Assembly: GCA_023014365.1 (NCBI GenBank)
Contig: JAEBUN010000015.1
Span: 1,054,001-1,118,000 of the forward strand
Source of the DNA: Lepiota brunneoincarnata
Taxonomy: Eukaryota > Basidiomycota > Agaricomycetes > Agaricales > Agaricaceae
Length of the DNA stretch: 64,000 nt
Reading direction: 5' to 3'
Below, in pieces: positions 12,292 to 23,900 of the stretch. The translations under genes were made by a program, and so were the position numbers. The notes below the pieces were generated by a model that did no database searches, had not been told where the DNA came from, and saw only the letters and a program-made list of their open reading frames with translations. How positions within the stretch are numbered: position 1 is the stretch's first letter; each line of letters starts with the position of its first letter.

Positions 12292-13654
12292 TATGGTCCC
12301 TATAAATGTTCCTGAGATGCGTCGTCTTTTAATTTCTATCGTAAAATCTTCGCATTTATTCGGTACTCTTTTCATTGTGTCTTCTCTCGCAGAACTTGCT
12401 ATCAGCCTTGACAATGCTATGACCATAGCGAACCATCGCATGGAACGTCTTGGGTCGAAGGCTATTACCAAGGCTGCAGCTCAGAAGGCCATCAATGCCA
12501 TCGCTAGTCCAGCTGTGGGTTCTCCATCCTCTTGACTTATATCTTAGCTAACGCCATATTTCTCTCATTATAGTTGCTCTTTATTCAAGCTTTGCCTGAT
12601 AGGGTTGAAATGGCTACGCCTGAACACCAGGACCTGGTCTTTCATGCTAGGAAGTGTTTCGAAGTCTTTCAAAATCAGCACTTCAAGGAATATACTTTCC
12701 CCTCCTGTTATAAACAGTTAAATGAGTTCTGCGTCAAGGTTCATTGTTCTAGGGCCCTTAACAGTTCCCGGGTCAAGTCTGATTCTCCGGTTCTGGCTGA
12801 AGCGACACCCATTTGAAAGGCAAGTCTTTACTCCTTTCTAGCTCTGTATTTGACTAACTACCAGTCCTAACAGCGCTGTAGAGTCAAACAGGTATCTTCT
12901 CCTCCTGTTGTGGTCGACTCCGAGGAAGAGGCTGGCCCCTCCAAGGCTCCCGTAGCCAAGGCCATTACTGAGGTATGTTCTTTCGCTAGGATCTTCATTA
13001 ATCGTTTGTTTCTAATATTGTCTAAGGCTATGGTCATTGATGAGGAGGGTTCTTCCTCCTCTGATGCCTCCCTGAAGGTTACCCCATTTGTTGCGGTCAC
13101 GGCGTCTTCAAGCCCCGAGGCCAATGGTTCTACCAAAGGTTCTGCTGCCCAGGTCCCTTCGCATGCCAACTCTGTGAGTCCGCACATTCTTTCTCTATTC
13201 TTTGGCTTATTTATTCAACACCTGGCAGGCTTCTGTTCCAGAAGCCGGTCGTCCTTCTACCGTACGTCTTTGCTACTCACAAGTCCCTGGGATGGACTTG
13301 AAGAGTTGCTCATATATTCATGCTATTCAGGTCCTCAGCAAAAGTCATGATGCCGGGATCCCAGCTCCTAGTCCATATCTTCTTTCGCATACTAATTGAC
13401 TAATTTGATAACTAACTATTTCGTTTTTAGTGGACGTTGCCAGCGAGTTACAAGGGCTTGCTGCCAATGCATTTGAGTTTTATCGTAACCATAGTCAATC
13501 TTGTGCGCCCCTGGCCCTTCAGATGCAGTTCCTCAAGGTTGGTTTTGATCTTGGGGAGGCTGCTCTTCACTTAGAGTCTGCCTGGCATCGTCATAAGGCC
13601 CTTGCATTGGAGCAGGAATGTCTCTTTCTCATGCTACGTAATCTTTCTAAATAG
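12292..13654 (+). pseudogene. Antisense gene 2 of D: conserved helical protein
   Basis: About six exons with short introns (for example 12,516-12,573 and one with a GCAAGT donor near 12,820), ending TAG at 13,654. The blocks align with gene 2 of E: FIQALPDRVE matches YIEALSEDTE, VVVDSEEEAGPS matches VVVDTDTEPAES, QVPGMDLKSC matches QVPNMNTKHC, and the last exon ends with a similar amphipathic helix and stop. The start is uncertain: ATG 12,292 is in frame but sits in a TATAAATG context, and the E-like start near 12,378 reads GTG. An in-frame TGA near 12,814 and lost splice signals suggest decay. No known domain recognised. Confidence 0.68.
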
Positions 13655-14121
13655 ATTACCCTTCTAACTGATTCCGGGGTAGTTTTCTCCCATCACTTCT
13701 GTAGATACTATACTAGTTAACTTGTTCGTGTAGTATTTAAAACATGGGATTTTTAGCCCTTGGGGTCCTTCTATCTTGCCCTCATGCCCGATATGTCTGT
13801 CTCTTTGGGGTTCCAACACCGTGTGAGAGTTCCCTTGTCTTATTTACGTCTCCAGCTCCCATCGTGGAATCCTATTGAACATATTAATTAGCTTCCTTCT
13901 TAGTTTCTTTCTTTGTCCAGGTCCTATCCATGCCAGTCCTATCTCAGTCATTAGGTGTTCTATCTTATTTAGTTGCCCATACACTTGCTATAGCTAATGG
14001 GTAAGTGTTTTTTTATAACAATATCCAAGTCCTTCTTTATGAGCTATTTTAACTGGTATTGTTTTTAGCCCTATTTCATTCCCAAGGTGGTTATCCTCGC
14101 TCACTGTTTTCTAAGCTCTCC
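13655..14121. other. Non-coding stretch in D
   Basis: T-rich on the plus strand, no credible ORF on either strand. Lies between the end of antisense gene 2 and the end of the third small membrane ORF, so it would hold the convergent 3' ends. Confidence 0.5.
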
Positions 14122-14343
14122 TCAGGCTTCCAGCTGGGCTGGGTCTGGTCTTTGCACACTTAGTGGTATGCTTTCTAGTGGGGGCAGAGTGGGTCTCTGT
14201 CTTCTGACCGCCGGTATTTTTCCAGCCATCCTCCAAGCAGCCCCACAGACTACTAATATCAGGAAGACAGTGCAGGAGACCAATACTGCTATAGTGGATG
14301 GCCCTCCTTCATAATCAGTAGTGGGAGGAAGAGGAGATGACAT
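14122..14343 (-). CDS. Small single-pass membrane ORF 3 of D (73 aa)
   Basis: ATG at 14,343. A short Pro/Asp/Gly-rich N-terminus of about 18 residues is followed by one hydrophobic helix (about residues 19-40, ending CGAAWRM), then a basic and Pro-rich tail. It is on the pol strand, downstream of integrase, and is the last of three similar-sized ORFs. No homology recognised. It is uninterrupted although neighbouring D genes are broken, which is weak support given its length. It could instead be a chance hydrophobic frame. Confidence 0.4.
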   Translation of the reverse strand: MSSPLPPTTDYEGGPSTIAVLVSCTVFLILVVCGAAWRMAGKIPAVRRQRPTLPPLESIPLSVQRPDPAQLEA

Positions 14344-14641
14344 TGTAGTGGGGAAACATGGGTGTGATGTGGCAAGGTTGAGAAAGCATTCTTTGTTGTC
14401 GGCTTTGCCTTACTCATACGTAACGATTTTCATGCTTCTTTATCCAGACATCAAACTCTGGTTCTCTTCATTGTGGTTCTTTCTCTGTCTAACACCATTT
14501 TCCCATCTATTTTAGTCCCTTCTCTCTTCTTGTATACTACTGTAGGTGCTTACTGACCCTATAACTTCTTCTAGTTTTCAATCTTCTTAATAAAGCAAGT
14601 GGATTCTCACCAATCTCTGGAGAACTTGTTGTCTGGGGTAT

Positions 14642-14836
14642 CTACCTCATATCTGGCCTAAGGTAGGCTGCTGGTGGTATCCTAGGTTGTCGGAACACCA
14701 CTTCTGAGACTTCACCCATCTCCCATGCCTCTCTACTTCTGGTTGGCCTTATACGCCATTTCACCACCTCTCCTACTACCCAGACCAGGACTAGTATCCC
14801 TCCTACTATAAGAAACACTGCTATCCCAAGTTGCAT
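14642..14836 (-). CDS. Small single-pass membrane ORF 2 of D (64 aa)
   Basis: ATG at 14,836. A strong hydrophobic helix begins almost at the start (residues 3-24, rich in Ile, Leu, Val and Gly), followed by a Lys/Arg-containing cytosolic-type tail with two Pro-rich turns. Same strand as pol and about 300 nt from each neighbouring membrane ORF. The layout resembles ORFs 1 and 3 but I see no clear sequence identity between them. Function unknown. Confidence 0.42.
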   Translation of the reverse strand: MQLGIAVFLIVGGILVLVWVVGEVVKWRIRPTRSREAWEMGEVSEVVFRQPRIPPAAYLRPDMR

Positions 14837-15142
14837 GGGAGTTAGGGGGGGGCAGACGCTTGTGGTGGGATAAAGAGAGGGTGTTTTTAGGTAATCCTTC
14901 TTGCCATGTCACTTTCTTAAGTGATCAATTTGCTAATTCATCTTTATTACAAATCAATCATTTTTCTGTGATATAGGCGTGTAGGGCATTCCCTATTTCT
15001 TCTGTAAGGACTGTCTTTCCAGTAGAGGACTCTACTTGTCCATGTTAGTTAGCTCATTGCTTCAGTTATCTCGGTCTCAATTGCTTACTCAACTCTTTGC
15101 TGTCTGCTACCTTTCTAAATGTGCCAGCTCAGGTTGCCTCAA

Positions 15143-15319
15143 CTATAAGGTCTCTGTTACAGAAGGGGACTTTATTCTGCGCACTATTTCCATCTCCATC
15201 CAATCCTCCTGTTCTTCTTCTTCTCTTATTAGACTCCTATGTTGAAGGCAAAGCAAGCCTGCCAGGCCTGAAAACAAAGCAGCTGCAACAAAGACTATGG
15301 CGATGGAAGAATCAACCAT
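15143..15319 (-). CDS. Small single-pass membrane ORF 1 of D (58 aa)
   Basis: ATG at 15,319. Hydrophobic helix at about residues 5-25 (Ala, Val, Leu, Gly), then a basic residue pair and a highly charged tail starting REEEEQEDW. It lies 112 nt downstream of the integrase stop (15,432) on the same strand. It is the first of three tiny membrane ORFs and the only one so close to integrase. An env-like role would be pure speculation: these are far too short for a fusogen. Confidence 0.42.
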   Translation of the reverse strand: MVDSSIAIVFVAAALFSGLAGLLCLQHRSLIREEEEQEDWMEMEIVRRIKSPSVTETL

Positions 15320-15431
15320 AACAGTTTAGGGTATGCTTGTTTTGTGTTCATTTTGCAAGCCCAAAAAGTTTGCTTTAGGGCTTAGTAAGCTTTACAACTA
15401 AGTGACCTTTTCTTGTCCTTCTTTTTCTGAT

Positions 15432-18400
15432 TTAATTAGACTCTTGATCAGAATCTGTAGTGGGAGCTACCTCAGCTTCCTTCCTTAGATTATTTATGGT
15501 ATCCTGGGAAACATCTAAGACTTCATTCAATTCAGTTGGCAAGGTTATCCTTTTCCTAGCCAGATAAGGTATTACCCTAAACTTGGCTACTTTGTTTTGC
15601 CAAACTGAACCATCCAACTCAGCCAGGATATAAGTTCCTCCTGGGTTACAGGAGATTACTACCATAGGCCCGAGGTATCTAGGTTTCATCTTTCTGTTAG
15701 CAGACATTTCTACTGCAGTATTTTTCACTAAGACCAAATCCCCAGGTTCAAAATTATAATCTTTGATTTTGTTGACCTGGTCTGCTTCTATTTGAGCTGC
15801 TCTTTGCTGTTTTTCTTCTGTGATCTTTTGCCTCATCTCTTCCACATGCTTAGTATATTTGGCTAAAGCTCTTGCCCACAAACCAATCAAGTCAGCAGTA
15901 CTCAAGAACTTGTTTGGATATTTTACTAACCATGTGGCCTCTTGGATATCTAGAGGCAATGTGGGATGTGCACCAGTGACAAGGAAGTATGGAGAACACC
16001 CAGTACCCCTTCTGATGGTGATTCTGTCTGCCCACATGACATGGTGCAGATGCCAGTACCATTTTCAGACATTCCCACCAGTTGCTTTGTATAGCATCTG
16101 TCTAACATCCCAATGTGCACATTCAATAATCCCATTAGCCTGGGAATTGTAAGGGGATATAGCCACTCCTTTAATTCCGTATTTTTCCTCTAGCCATCTG
16201 ACAGCTTTCTTGAAGGGTGCTCCATTGTTGGTTACGATTTTTACCAGTCCACCCCATCTACAAATTATCTCCTCAAATATCCATTGTCCTATAGCATGGG
16301 CACTTTCTTTCTTTAAGGCCTTAGCCTCCATCCAGGATGACAGGGCACATCTTCCATGTACAATATAAGCACACCCATTTGAACTGGGGCTCATATGTAA
16401 GGTATCTGCATGAAGGACTTGGAATATTGATGGAGTATGTGTTACTACTGGGGGTGTTTCTAATATCATCTTTTGTCTGACTTGGCATACATGACAGGTC
16501 CTTACAAACCAGGTGATGTCATTTTCAAGTTCAGGCCACCAGAATTGCTGGGATATCATTTTCTGAGTTGCATAAATCCCTCTGTGTCCAAGAGAGTCAT
16601 GTGCTGCCCTCATCATGTACATGCGGCGTTCCTTTTCGACTACTAATAACACTGTATTTCCACCAGTTCTCCGGTATAGCCTTCCATCATCATCTAAATA
16701 GAAATGAGAGGCATTCCTCACAAATTTCGCTTGTTCTTTATCTAATATATTAGATAACTTTCTCTTTCCTGAAGACCCCAGCCAGTCCTTGATTTTTGGT
16801 AGACTCTCATCCTGTAGTTTAGCCTTTTCCGTTCTTCGGAGCTCATCATAAATGTCAGCTTCTTTATCTGAATTTAATTCGTTCCAGTCTGGTAATAATT
16901 TTTTGCTACTGAAAGTAGTTAAGAACTTCCTTGTTGGCTCACTAATCCCTGGTGAACAGGCCAACTGTTCTTTGACCCGCTCCTCCCGTTGAGTTAACTG
17001 AGCAGCCTCTTTAATTTCCAATTGAAAATCATCAATAGCCAAGGCGATGCCCTGGTTATATCCTGTTCTCTTATCTATTTCGTCGTAGAATTCTTCTAAT
17101 TTAGGGGTTCTTCTGCCCTAGAATCTTCTTTTATTACTATGAAGTCTTCTCCTTCATCTTCCAAACCATCATCATAGGCTCTTGTTGTTGGATCTCCTGG
17201 ATACCATCTTCGCCTGGATAAGCCATCCGGTCCGAAATTCTTTCCGGGTTTATGGATCAACATGAATTGGAAATTGGTTCTAATATAGTCTACCCATCTA
17301 TTAACTGTCACATTAGGTAGTTTTCCGGGGTTATTTAGCATTCCTGCTAAATACTTTGTGTCCGTTTCTACCATCAGATTTTGACTTCCGGCTAACATAA
17401 ACCGTTCGTCTTCTAGTACCATCCTTAATCCACAGAGTTCTCTTTTGGGTTGTGAGTACCGCTGTTGTCTTTCATCCATCAGGATTGAATTGAACCTTGC
17501 ATAATGTATTATTGCAGGTTCAATTTCATCCCTTTGATAGATATAATACCCGGTGGCTCTCCAAGATGAATCTACAGCTAGCACAATAGGTTGGGTGCTA
17601 GGGAACTTGGGGTTTCTGGTGGGAAAGCAATCCCCGATTACTTTCTTTAAATTGTCTTGAGCCAATTGTTGTAATGGACCCCATTCAAAAGGTACATCCT
17701 TCTTGAGTAAGTTATACATAGGTCCAGCTATAATCACGAAGTTAGGTATGTGATTTCTACACCGCACTGAGGTTCCTAAGAATGCTCTTACATCTGTAGT
17801 GTCTTCACATGGTTCCCCACCTCAATATTGTCCCTATCGTGTCTTTAGTAGGTAACCTTCCTTTATATGACCAGATGAAACCCACTATAGTAATCTTGTC
17901 CGCGCATAAGGTAGTTTTAGGCCCTGAGAAAGTACCACCTACATACTTCATCCTCTGTAAGATTCTATTTACATTATTCATGTGTTCCCATATGAATTTC
18001 CTTATGCCGGGATTTTCAGGAAGTACCTCACAAGTTCCGTCTGGTAATTCATACCTTGTTGATGGTCCCCTAATAGGTACATCGTCGATATAAGGCATTG
18101 TGTATTCCAGAATTTCTTTGGCCAAGGTGTAGGTAACATCATCGTGAAAAATCGGTACAGCATTCGTCCATCCCATGGGTAAGGTTGTCAGTCTTAGCGC
18201 ACTGAATGGTGTTTGAAACGTCATCATATCTCTTGAGGCCTCTGCCAGGGGCCTTTTGTCATATCCTACATACAAATCTAATACACCATTGCAAGCTCGG
18301 CTGGCAAAATGCATCACAAGTTCTTCCATAGCTGGTGGTAGCCCTGAGTGGGCTATAGTTACTCTGTTTAACAGCTCAAGACTGTGCACTAATCGCCAGC

Positions 18401-18980
18401 TTTTACCATCTTTCTTGGCTACGCAGAACCAGCGAGACCTATATGAGGCATTAGAAGGTTCATAGACCCCTGCAGCTATTTTTCTTTTAATAATTTTACA
18501 GACTTCGTCATAGCTAGCTGGGGGAATTCTCATATGTCTTTCGACCCAGGGGACATGAGGTACAGTAGGAATCTCAATTGGTGGAAAATATTCCATTTTG
18601 AAACTTCCCCTTTCTGTGTCATCCCAGGCGAATGCCTCATTCTGTACTCCTATTAAATAATGCATTAGTTTCCTCTCCTCTGGTAAGAGGAAATCTTCTT
18701 TATGTTGTTCGTCCATCTGTTCTTTTCTTCCCTCTGTGTACCTGCCTATAGGTTCAAAGTTCAGCAGTATCTTAGGTAAGATTGGCAAGTCTTCCAAAGG
18801 GTCCCCTTTGATTTCTCTTTTGATATGATATTTGCGTGGGACTTCTCCCAATACCGGTCTTACTTTTAAATGTACTGGTTTGTACTTTTTTCCTGCTAAG
18901 CTTAGCAGCCTTTCATATTCATCTTCTATTTCAGTTTCTCCTAATGCTACAATTTGTCCATAATTTGCAACATAACCCAT
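15432..18980 (-). pseudogene. pol: Element D pol, downstream part (RT, RNase H, integrase)
   Basis: Reads reverse transcriptase with YIDD instead of the common YLDD (about 18,080-18,091), RNase H, an integrase HHCC module (about 16,490-16,620) and integrase core, and a C-terminal domain ending at 15,432. Breaks: a net frameshift in a G run near 17,800 after the RT, a frameshift near 17,100, and TGA at 16,065 (Arg expected). The second integrase catalytic position reads TNNG where an Asp is expected; element E keeps Asp there. The N-terminal end joins protease sequence at 26,865 in frame once chromovirus B and one TTTTG are left out, so pol was continuous before B arrived. Confidence 0.9.
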
Positions 18981-18986
18981 ACTTTG

Positions 18987-18991
18987 TTTTG
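18987..18991 (+). repeat. Target-site duplication of B, left copy (TTTTG)
   Basis: TTTTG at 18,987-18,991 and again at 26,860-26,864, perfect 5 bp on both sides of B. Confidence 0.93.
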
Positions 18992-19655
18992 TGTTAGAGC
19001 CGGTGCGGGTCGGGACCGAGGCGGAGGTTCGGGGTGGTAACCTTGATATGAGGTAACCGGGGGACAGGGCGAAGTCAGTATGTAGACTTCGGGACCGAGG
19101 CGGAGTACATCGGGCGGGGGGTTGGACTTGCGGCCTCAGCGTATGTGCTGTGCCCTCCTACTGTCCTAGTCCGTATTTCAGGAAGTCGGGGCCGAAGCGG
19201 AGCGAGGCAGAAGAGAGGAGAGGACAGAGAACAGGGAGCTGGTCCGCTGCTTGATTCGATTATCAGACTGAGGAGTACAAGCCAAGTACCTACAGTATAT
19301 ATACTACTGGCCTTACAAACTATGACTTGTACTGATTACATACGTGCGGAGCGAAGCGGAGGCCGATATAGTTACAACGGATTACAAACAGATTACGAAT
19401 GGAATGGAAACCGGTACAGGTATGGAGACCGATAACGTATCGTGACTACGGACGGGAAATGGAGACTGGAACTAGAGACACCGAGGGTCAGGTGACCACG
19501 GCACGTGTGGAGGTGGTCGCGTGATCGGGGCAGTGGGTTGCGGTCGGAGCAAGTCGGGGCCAAGTCGGAGGGCAGAGGGTTGTTGTGTGGAGCACACGTG
19601 GAATCGAGAAGCCGAAGTTTAAGTGATTAGACTCTGAGTTGGCATGGATATGACA
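18992..19655 (-). repeat. 3' LTR of chromovirus B
   Basis: 664 bp, TGTTAGAGCC...GGATATGACA on the plus strand. Next to it, on the minus strand, is the polypurine tract AAAGGGGGGGCAC (19,656-19,668). Confidence 0.95.
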
Positions 19656-19730
19656 GTGCCCCCCCTTTAGGGCCGAGCCTCAAGGCCCAAGGTGGCCTCG
19701 GCCGGGGCCCATTGGAAAATTCCAGCAGGG

Positions 19731-19739
19731 TATAAAAAA
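19731..19739 (+). promoter_or_regulatory. TATA box of the antisense gene in B
   Basis: TATAAAAAA, 49 nt before the ATG at 19,788 and just inside the element from the 3' LTR. It gives the antisense gene its own promoter. The corresponding stretch is deleted in A and C. Confidence 0.65.
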
Positions 19740-19787
19740 CGGTGAACTGGCTTGGTCCGAAAATACACAACTTGACTTCCTACCACC

Positions 19788-20878
19788 ATGAGCAGTCAAT
19801 CATCTCGACAACCAACCGCAGCGGAGCGCAAGGCGCAGTTGCTGAGGGAAAAGGCAGAGCAGGAGGAGCGGATGCGGAAGGAGATCGAGAGGTTGGAAGA
19901 GGAGGAACGGCGAGAGGAGGAACGGCGGTTGGCGGCAGAGCGTCAAGAGGAAGACCGGTGACGTATGATCGAACTGCGTCAGCAGCAAGCGGAGGAGCGG
20001 GCTAGGGAGCGACGGGCGGAAGAGATCAGGCAGCAGCAAGAGGAAGCTGCTGAGGATGAACGTCGGGCGATCCGGGCCCGACTCGTTGCGATGACCACGA
20101 CGGCTTCGTCCAGCCGCCTGCCCGAGCAGCCCATGGAAATCGACCAGGAAGAGTCTGACCCAAATTACACGGGCGAAGACGTGGCGAGGGACGAAGAGGA
20201 GGAGGAGGAGGAGTCCAAAGACTCGGATGCGAAGGGAAGGGGAAAGGGAAAGGGGAAGGCGAGGGCAGCCCCGCGGCGGGGCAACAAACACGTATTCGGG
20301 GGCGATAACCCGTGCTGGAGATGCCAGCGGGATGAGGTCCGGTGTGAGATTGCCGGTGGGTAAGTAACTACAAGAATTCCAACGATGATAAATGCTGACA
20401 AAGGTCCCAGCAACACTAGGAGTTGCTGACGGTGTAGCAAAATGAAGAAACGATGTGGGGGTCAAGAAGAGACGGAGCCGAGCGGGGCCGGAGGTATGCC
20501 GGACCACCAATTTGAAGGTGAGTAGGGGTTTCTGGCTGCGAGGTTTGCTGACCAAAAGATCACGTAGAGCTGAAGCGACTCATCGAGGAGGGGCACCAGA
20601 AGACCCTCAAGCGGGTGAATATCATGGAGGTGTGGCTCGAACGGGCCATTGCTCGGTTGGGGGAGAGGGTGGATAAGTTCGAATTGATGGCTGGCTGCTA
20701 CGAACAGCTGCGGCGTTGGGAAGCGCAGGTGGATGGTGATTGGCCGAGTAGGGGTATTACAGAGATGGAGGAGTCGGAGTCGGAGAGCATCGGGGGCATT
20801 TCAGAGGAGGAGGTGCGAGGTATGATGGAGGACGCGGTGGCGCCGCCCCGTACCTCTGGGAACGATACAGACAAGTAG
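19788..20878 (+). CDS. Antisense gene of chromovirus B: coiled coil plus Zn2Cys6-spaced cluster
   Basis: Runs opposite to gag-pol between the pol stop and 3' LTR. Three exons fit: 19,788-20,359, 20,411-20,517 and 20,568-20,878, with GT-AG introns of 51 and 50 nt. The product would start with a long Arg/Glu/Gln-rich coiled coil, then an acidic stretch, a Gly/Lys-rich basic stretch, and a cysteine cluster split by intron 1 with CX2CX6CX9CX2CX6C spacing. A helical region and an acidic C-terminus follow. TGA codons at 19,959 (in the coil) and 20,427 (inside the second CX2C) interrupt it; both look like CGA-to-TGA changes. Spacing fits a fungal zinc-cluster regulator. I infer a regulatory or packaging role; none is shown. 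Confidence 0.7.
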
Positions 20879-20937
20879 TTTGTACATGTCCAATAATATT
20901 TTTTGTTTCTTGGTGTGGTGGGTGGTCAGCGGAAGAT

Positions 20938-23900
20938 TCAGAGTGAATGGAGGGGACCAGGCTTAGAGGGGTAAGAGGAGTGGAAAGCCTCTACTAGATC
21001 GGTAGCGTGTTCAAGCTCGGTTGCCAGTAACCACAAGGATTCTTCTTCAGTATCTTCATAACCTAACCAGATGACTTTATAGAGGAGCTTGCATGCGCAG
21101 CGCCGATCAATCTTCAAATCGACGATGCGGGCAATCTCGTATTCTGGTTCACCGTCAATAGAAACTGGCGCAGGTGGCGGGTCCAATCGGGTGGGTATGG
21201 TGTTAGGCGTAGCCGGTTTGAGCATGGAAACATGGAAGACGGGGTGTACCCCACGCATGGAATCAGGAAGTCGGAGTGTAAAGGAATGGGTACCTGCTTG
21301 TGCAATGATCTCATAAGGCCCAAGGAACTTTTCGGAGAGTTTTTTGGAAGGACGGGTGGTGCAGAAGAATTGGGCTTTCACGAATACCTTTTGTCCAACC
21401 TTGAAGTCCGGGGCGGGGAGTCGGCGGGCGTCGGCGGAGGCCTGGTAGTGTTGCTGGGCTAACGCTATTTCAGACTTCAAGGTGGTGTGTAGGTCGTCGA
21501 GATCAACAGCAAAATGGTGGGCCCGGGCGGAGGCGAGGTCGCGTTCAGGGTGAACTGTGATATTTGGATGGTATCCTTTGTTAGTGAAGAACGGGGAGAT
21601 ACTGGTAGTGGCACTAGGGGCGTTATTGTATGCAAACTCAGCTAGTGGTAGTAATTCGGACCAATTGTCCTGTTGGTAGTTACAATAGACCCGGAGATAT
21701 TGTTCCAGGGTCTGGTTGGTGCGTTCCGTCTGTCCGTCGCCTTCTGGATGATAGCCAGAAGTGAAGTGTAGTTTCATGTCGAGGGCTTGTCCTAGGGAGT
21801 GGAAGAAGTGGGAGACGAATTCGGAGCCGCGGTTGGAGGTAACATGTTTGGGTACGCCGTGCTTGGAGAAGACATGGAGGACGAATAGGCAGGCGAGGTC
21901 GGAGGAAGTGACAGTATCGTAGGTGGGAATGAATAAGGATTGCTTGGTGAGTCTGTCGACTATTACTAGGATGGCATCGTAGCTGGAGGAGGCAGGGAGT
22001 TTTTCGATGAAGTCCATGGAGATTGAATTCCACGGGCGTTCAGGGATGGGGAGTTGCTTGAGGAGACCATAGGGGCAGTGGCGCTGGGGTTTAGACCTCA
22101 TACAGGTGACACAAGACTTACAGAAATTTTTGACGAAGGTGCGGACACTAGGCCAGGTGTATTCATGCCGGATGAGTTCCAGCGTTTTATTCTGACCGAA
22201 GTGGCCGGCTAGGACATGATCGTGCTTGTACTGGAGGACCCGAAGTCGGAGATTGTCGGCGTCAGGGACATAGATTCTGTCGTCTAAGAGGAGGAAACCT
22301 TTATCATTAACTGACCAACGGCCTTCTGGGCTAGCAAGATGGGCGGAGGCGGTCGGATCCGCTGGTAGGGCAGCGAGGATATCGCAGTGTAGCTGGTCGA
22401 GATCCATGACTACAGCGGTGCGAAGGGAAGGGGCGTAAAGAGTGGTGGCGCGGACGGAGGCCGTAAGCTGCTCGTGGGTGAATATGGGCCGGAAATTGTG
22501 CGGGTTGACTGATGCATAGTTGCTATTCCCCCCTTTAGGGTAGACGTCCCATCGTCTAGTTAGGGCATCAGGCTTGGTGCCGAGGCGGCCGGGTCGGAAC
22601 CAGATGATGAGGTGGAATTGGGATAGGAACTCGGACCAACGAGCTTGGCGGCGAGTAAGGATCTTGGTGGTGCAGAAGTACTTGAGGTTTTTGTGGTCGG
22701 TGACTACATCAATAGTAAGAGGGGCACCCTCAAGATAGTACCGCCAGATACGGAAAGCCTCGAATATCGCCAGGAGTTCCTTGTCGTGGGTGTCATAATT
22801 AAGTTCAGCCGTGTTAAAGGTGCGGGAATGGAATGCAATGGGGTGAACCTCACCATCATCGGCGATGATAGAGAGGATGGCCGCAAGGGCGTAGTCGGAG
22901 GCGTCGGTCTCAACAATGATCTGAGCGTCAGGGGTCCAAGGAGTGAGGACGGGGGTGGATATGAATGCTTCTTTCAGGGAACTGAAGGCTTCGCGACATT
23001 CATTAGTGAAATTCCATTTCATGTCTTTGTGGGTGAGGCGAGTGAGCGGAACGATGATGTCGGAGTAACCGTGAATGAAGCGACGATAGAAATTGGCGAA
23101 ACCTAAGAAGGACTGGATGTCCTTGACTTTCTTGGGTTCAGGCCACTCCTGGATGGTCTTGACCTTAGATTGGTCCATTCGGAGACCGTCGGGGGAAAGA
23201 ATGTAGCCAAGATATTCCACTGTGTCAGAGTGGAACTGGCATTTGTCGGGGCGGGCGTATAGACCGTGTTGTCGGAGCCGCTTGAGGACCTCCTTGACTT
23301 GGTCACGATGGATACTATGATTATTGGAGTATATCAGGATATCGTCAAGATAGATGGTGACGCAGACGTCGAGCATGTCCTTGAATATATCGTTCATGAA
23401 CCGCTGGAAAGTGGCAGGGGCGTTGGTGAGGCCGAAAGGCATAACCATCCATTCGAAGGAGCCGTAGCGGGTCCGAAAGGCAGTCTTCCATTCGTCGCCG
23501 TCAGCAATGCGGACAAGATGGTAAGCGTGACGGAGGTCGATTTTGGTATATATGCGGGCTTTGCGAGGAGAGTCTAAGAGGTCGGAGATGAGCGGAAGGG
23601 GGTAGCGGTCCTTCTTGGTAATACGGTTGAGACCTCTAAAATCAACACATAAGCGGAGGGAGCCGTCCTTTTTCTTGACGAAGAGGACCGGGGCTCCATG
23701 AGGAGAAGTGGAAGGGCGAATGAACCCAATGGACAAATGTTCGTCAATAAAATCACGTAGAGCTCCAAGCTCTGATTGTGAAAGGGAATAAATGGTACCG
23801 ACTGGAGGCTGACCACCATCCTCTAGGTTAATCTGGAGGTCGTAAGGGCAGTGTGGAGCAAGTGTGTCAGCACGCGATTTACTGAAAACATCTGCGAACT

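Noticed and set aside
10541..13654. Treating the 10-13.7 kb region as host genes next to a transposon
   Set aside because: It lies between D's polypurine tract (9,733) and integrase (15,432), inside matched LTRs, and has homologs in the same place in E.
14122..15319. Reading the small membrane ORFs as an env gene
   Set aside because: Each has a single helix and under 75 residues, with no fusion peptide or disulfide-rich ectodomain.
15820..16152. Plus-strand frames across D and E pol
   Set aside because: Shadow frames of integrase on the other strand, not conserved independently.
19959..20429. Recoding of in-frame TGA (for example selenocysteine) in the antisense gene of B
   Set aside because: TGA also interrupts unrelated genes throughout the window at expected Arg codons; C-to-T decay explains it better.
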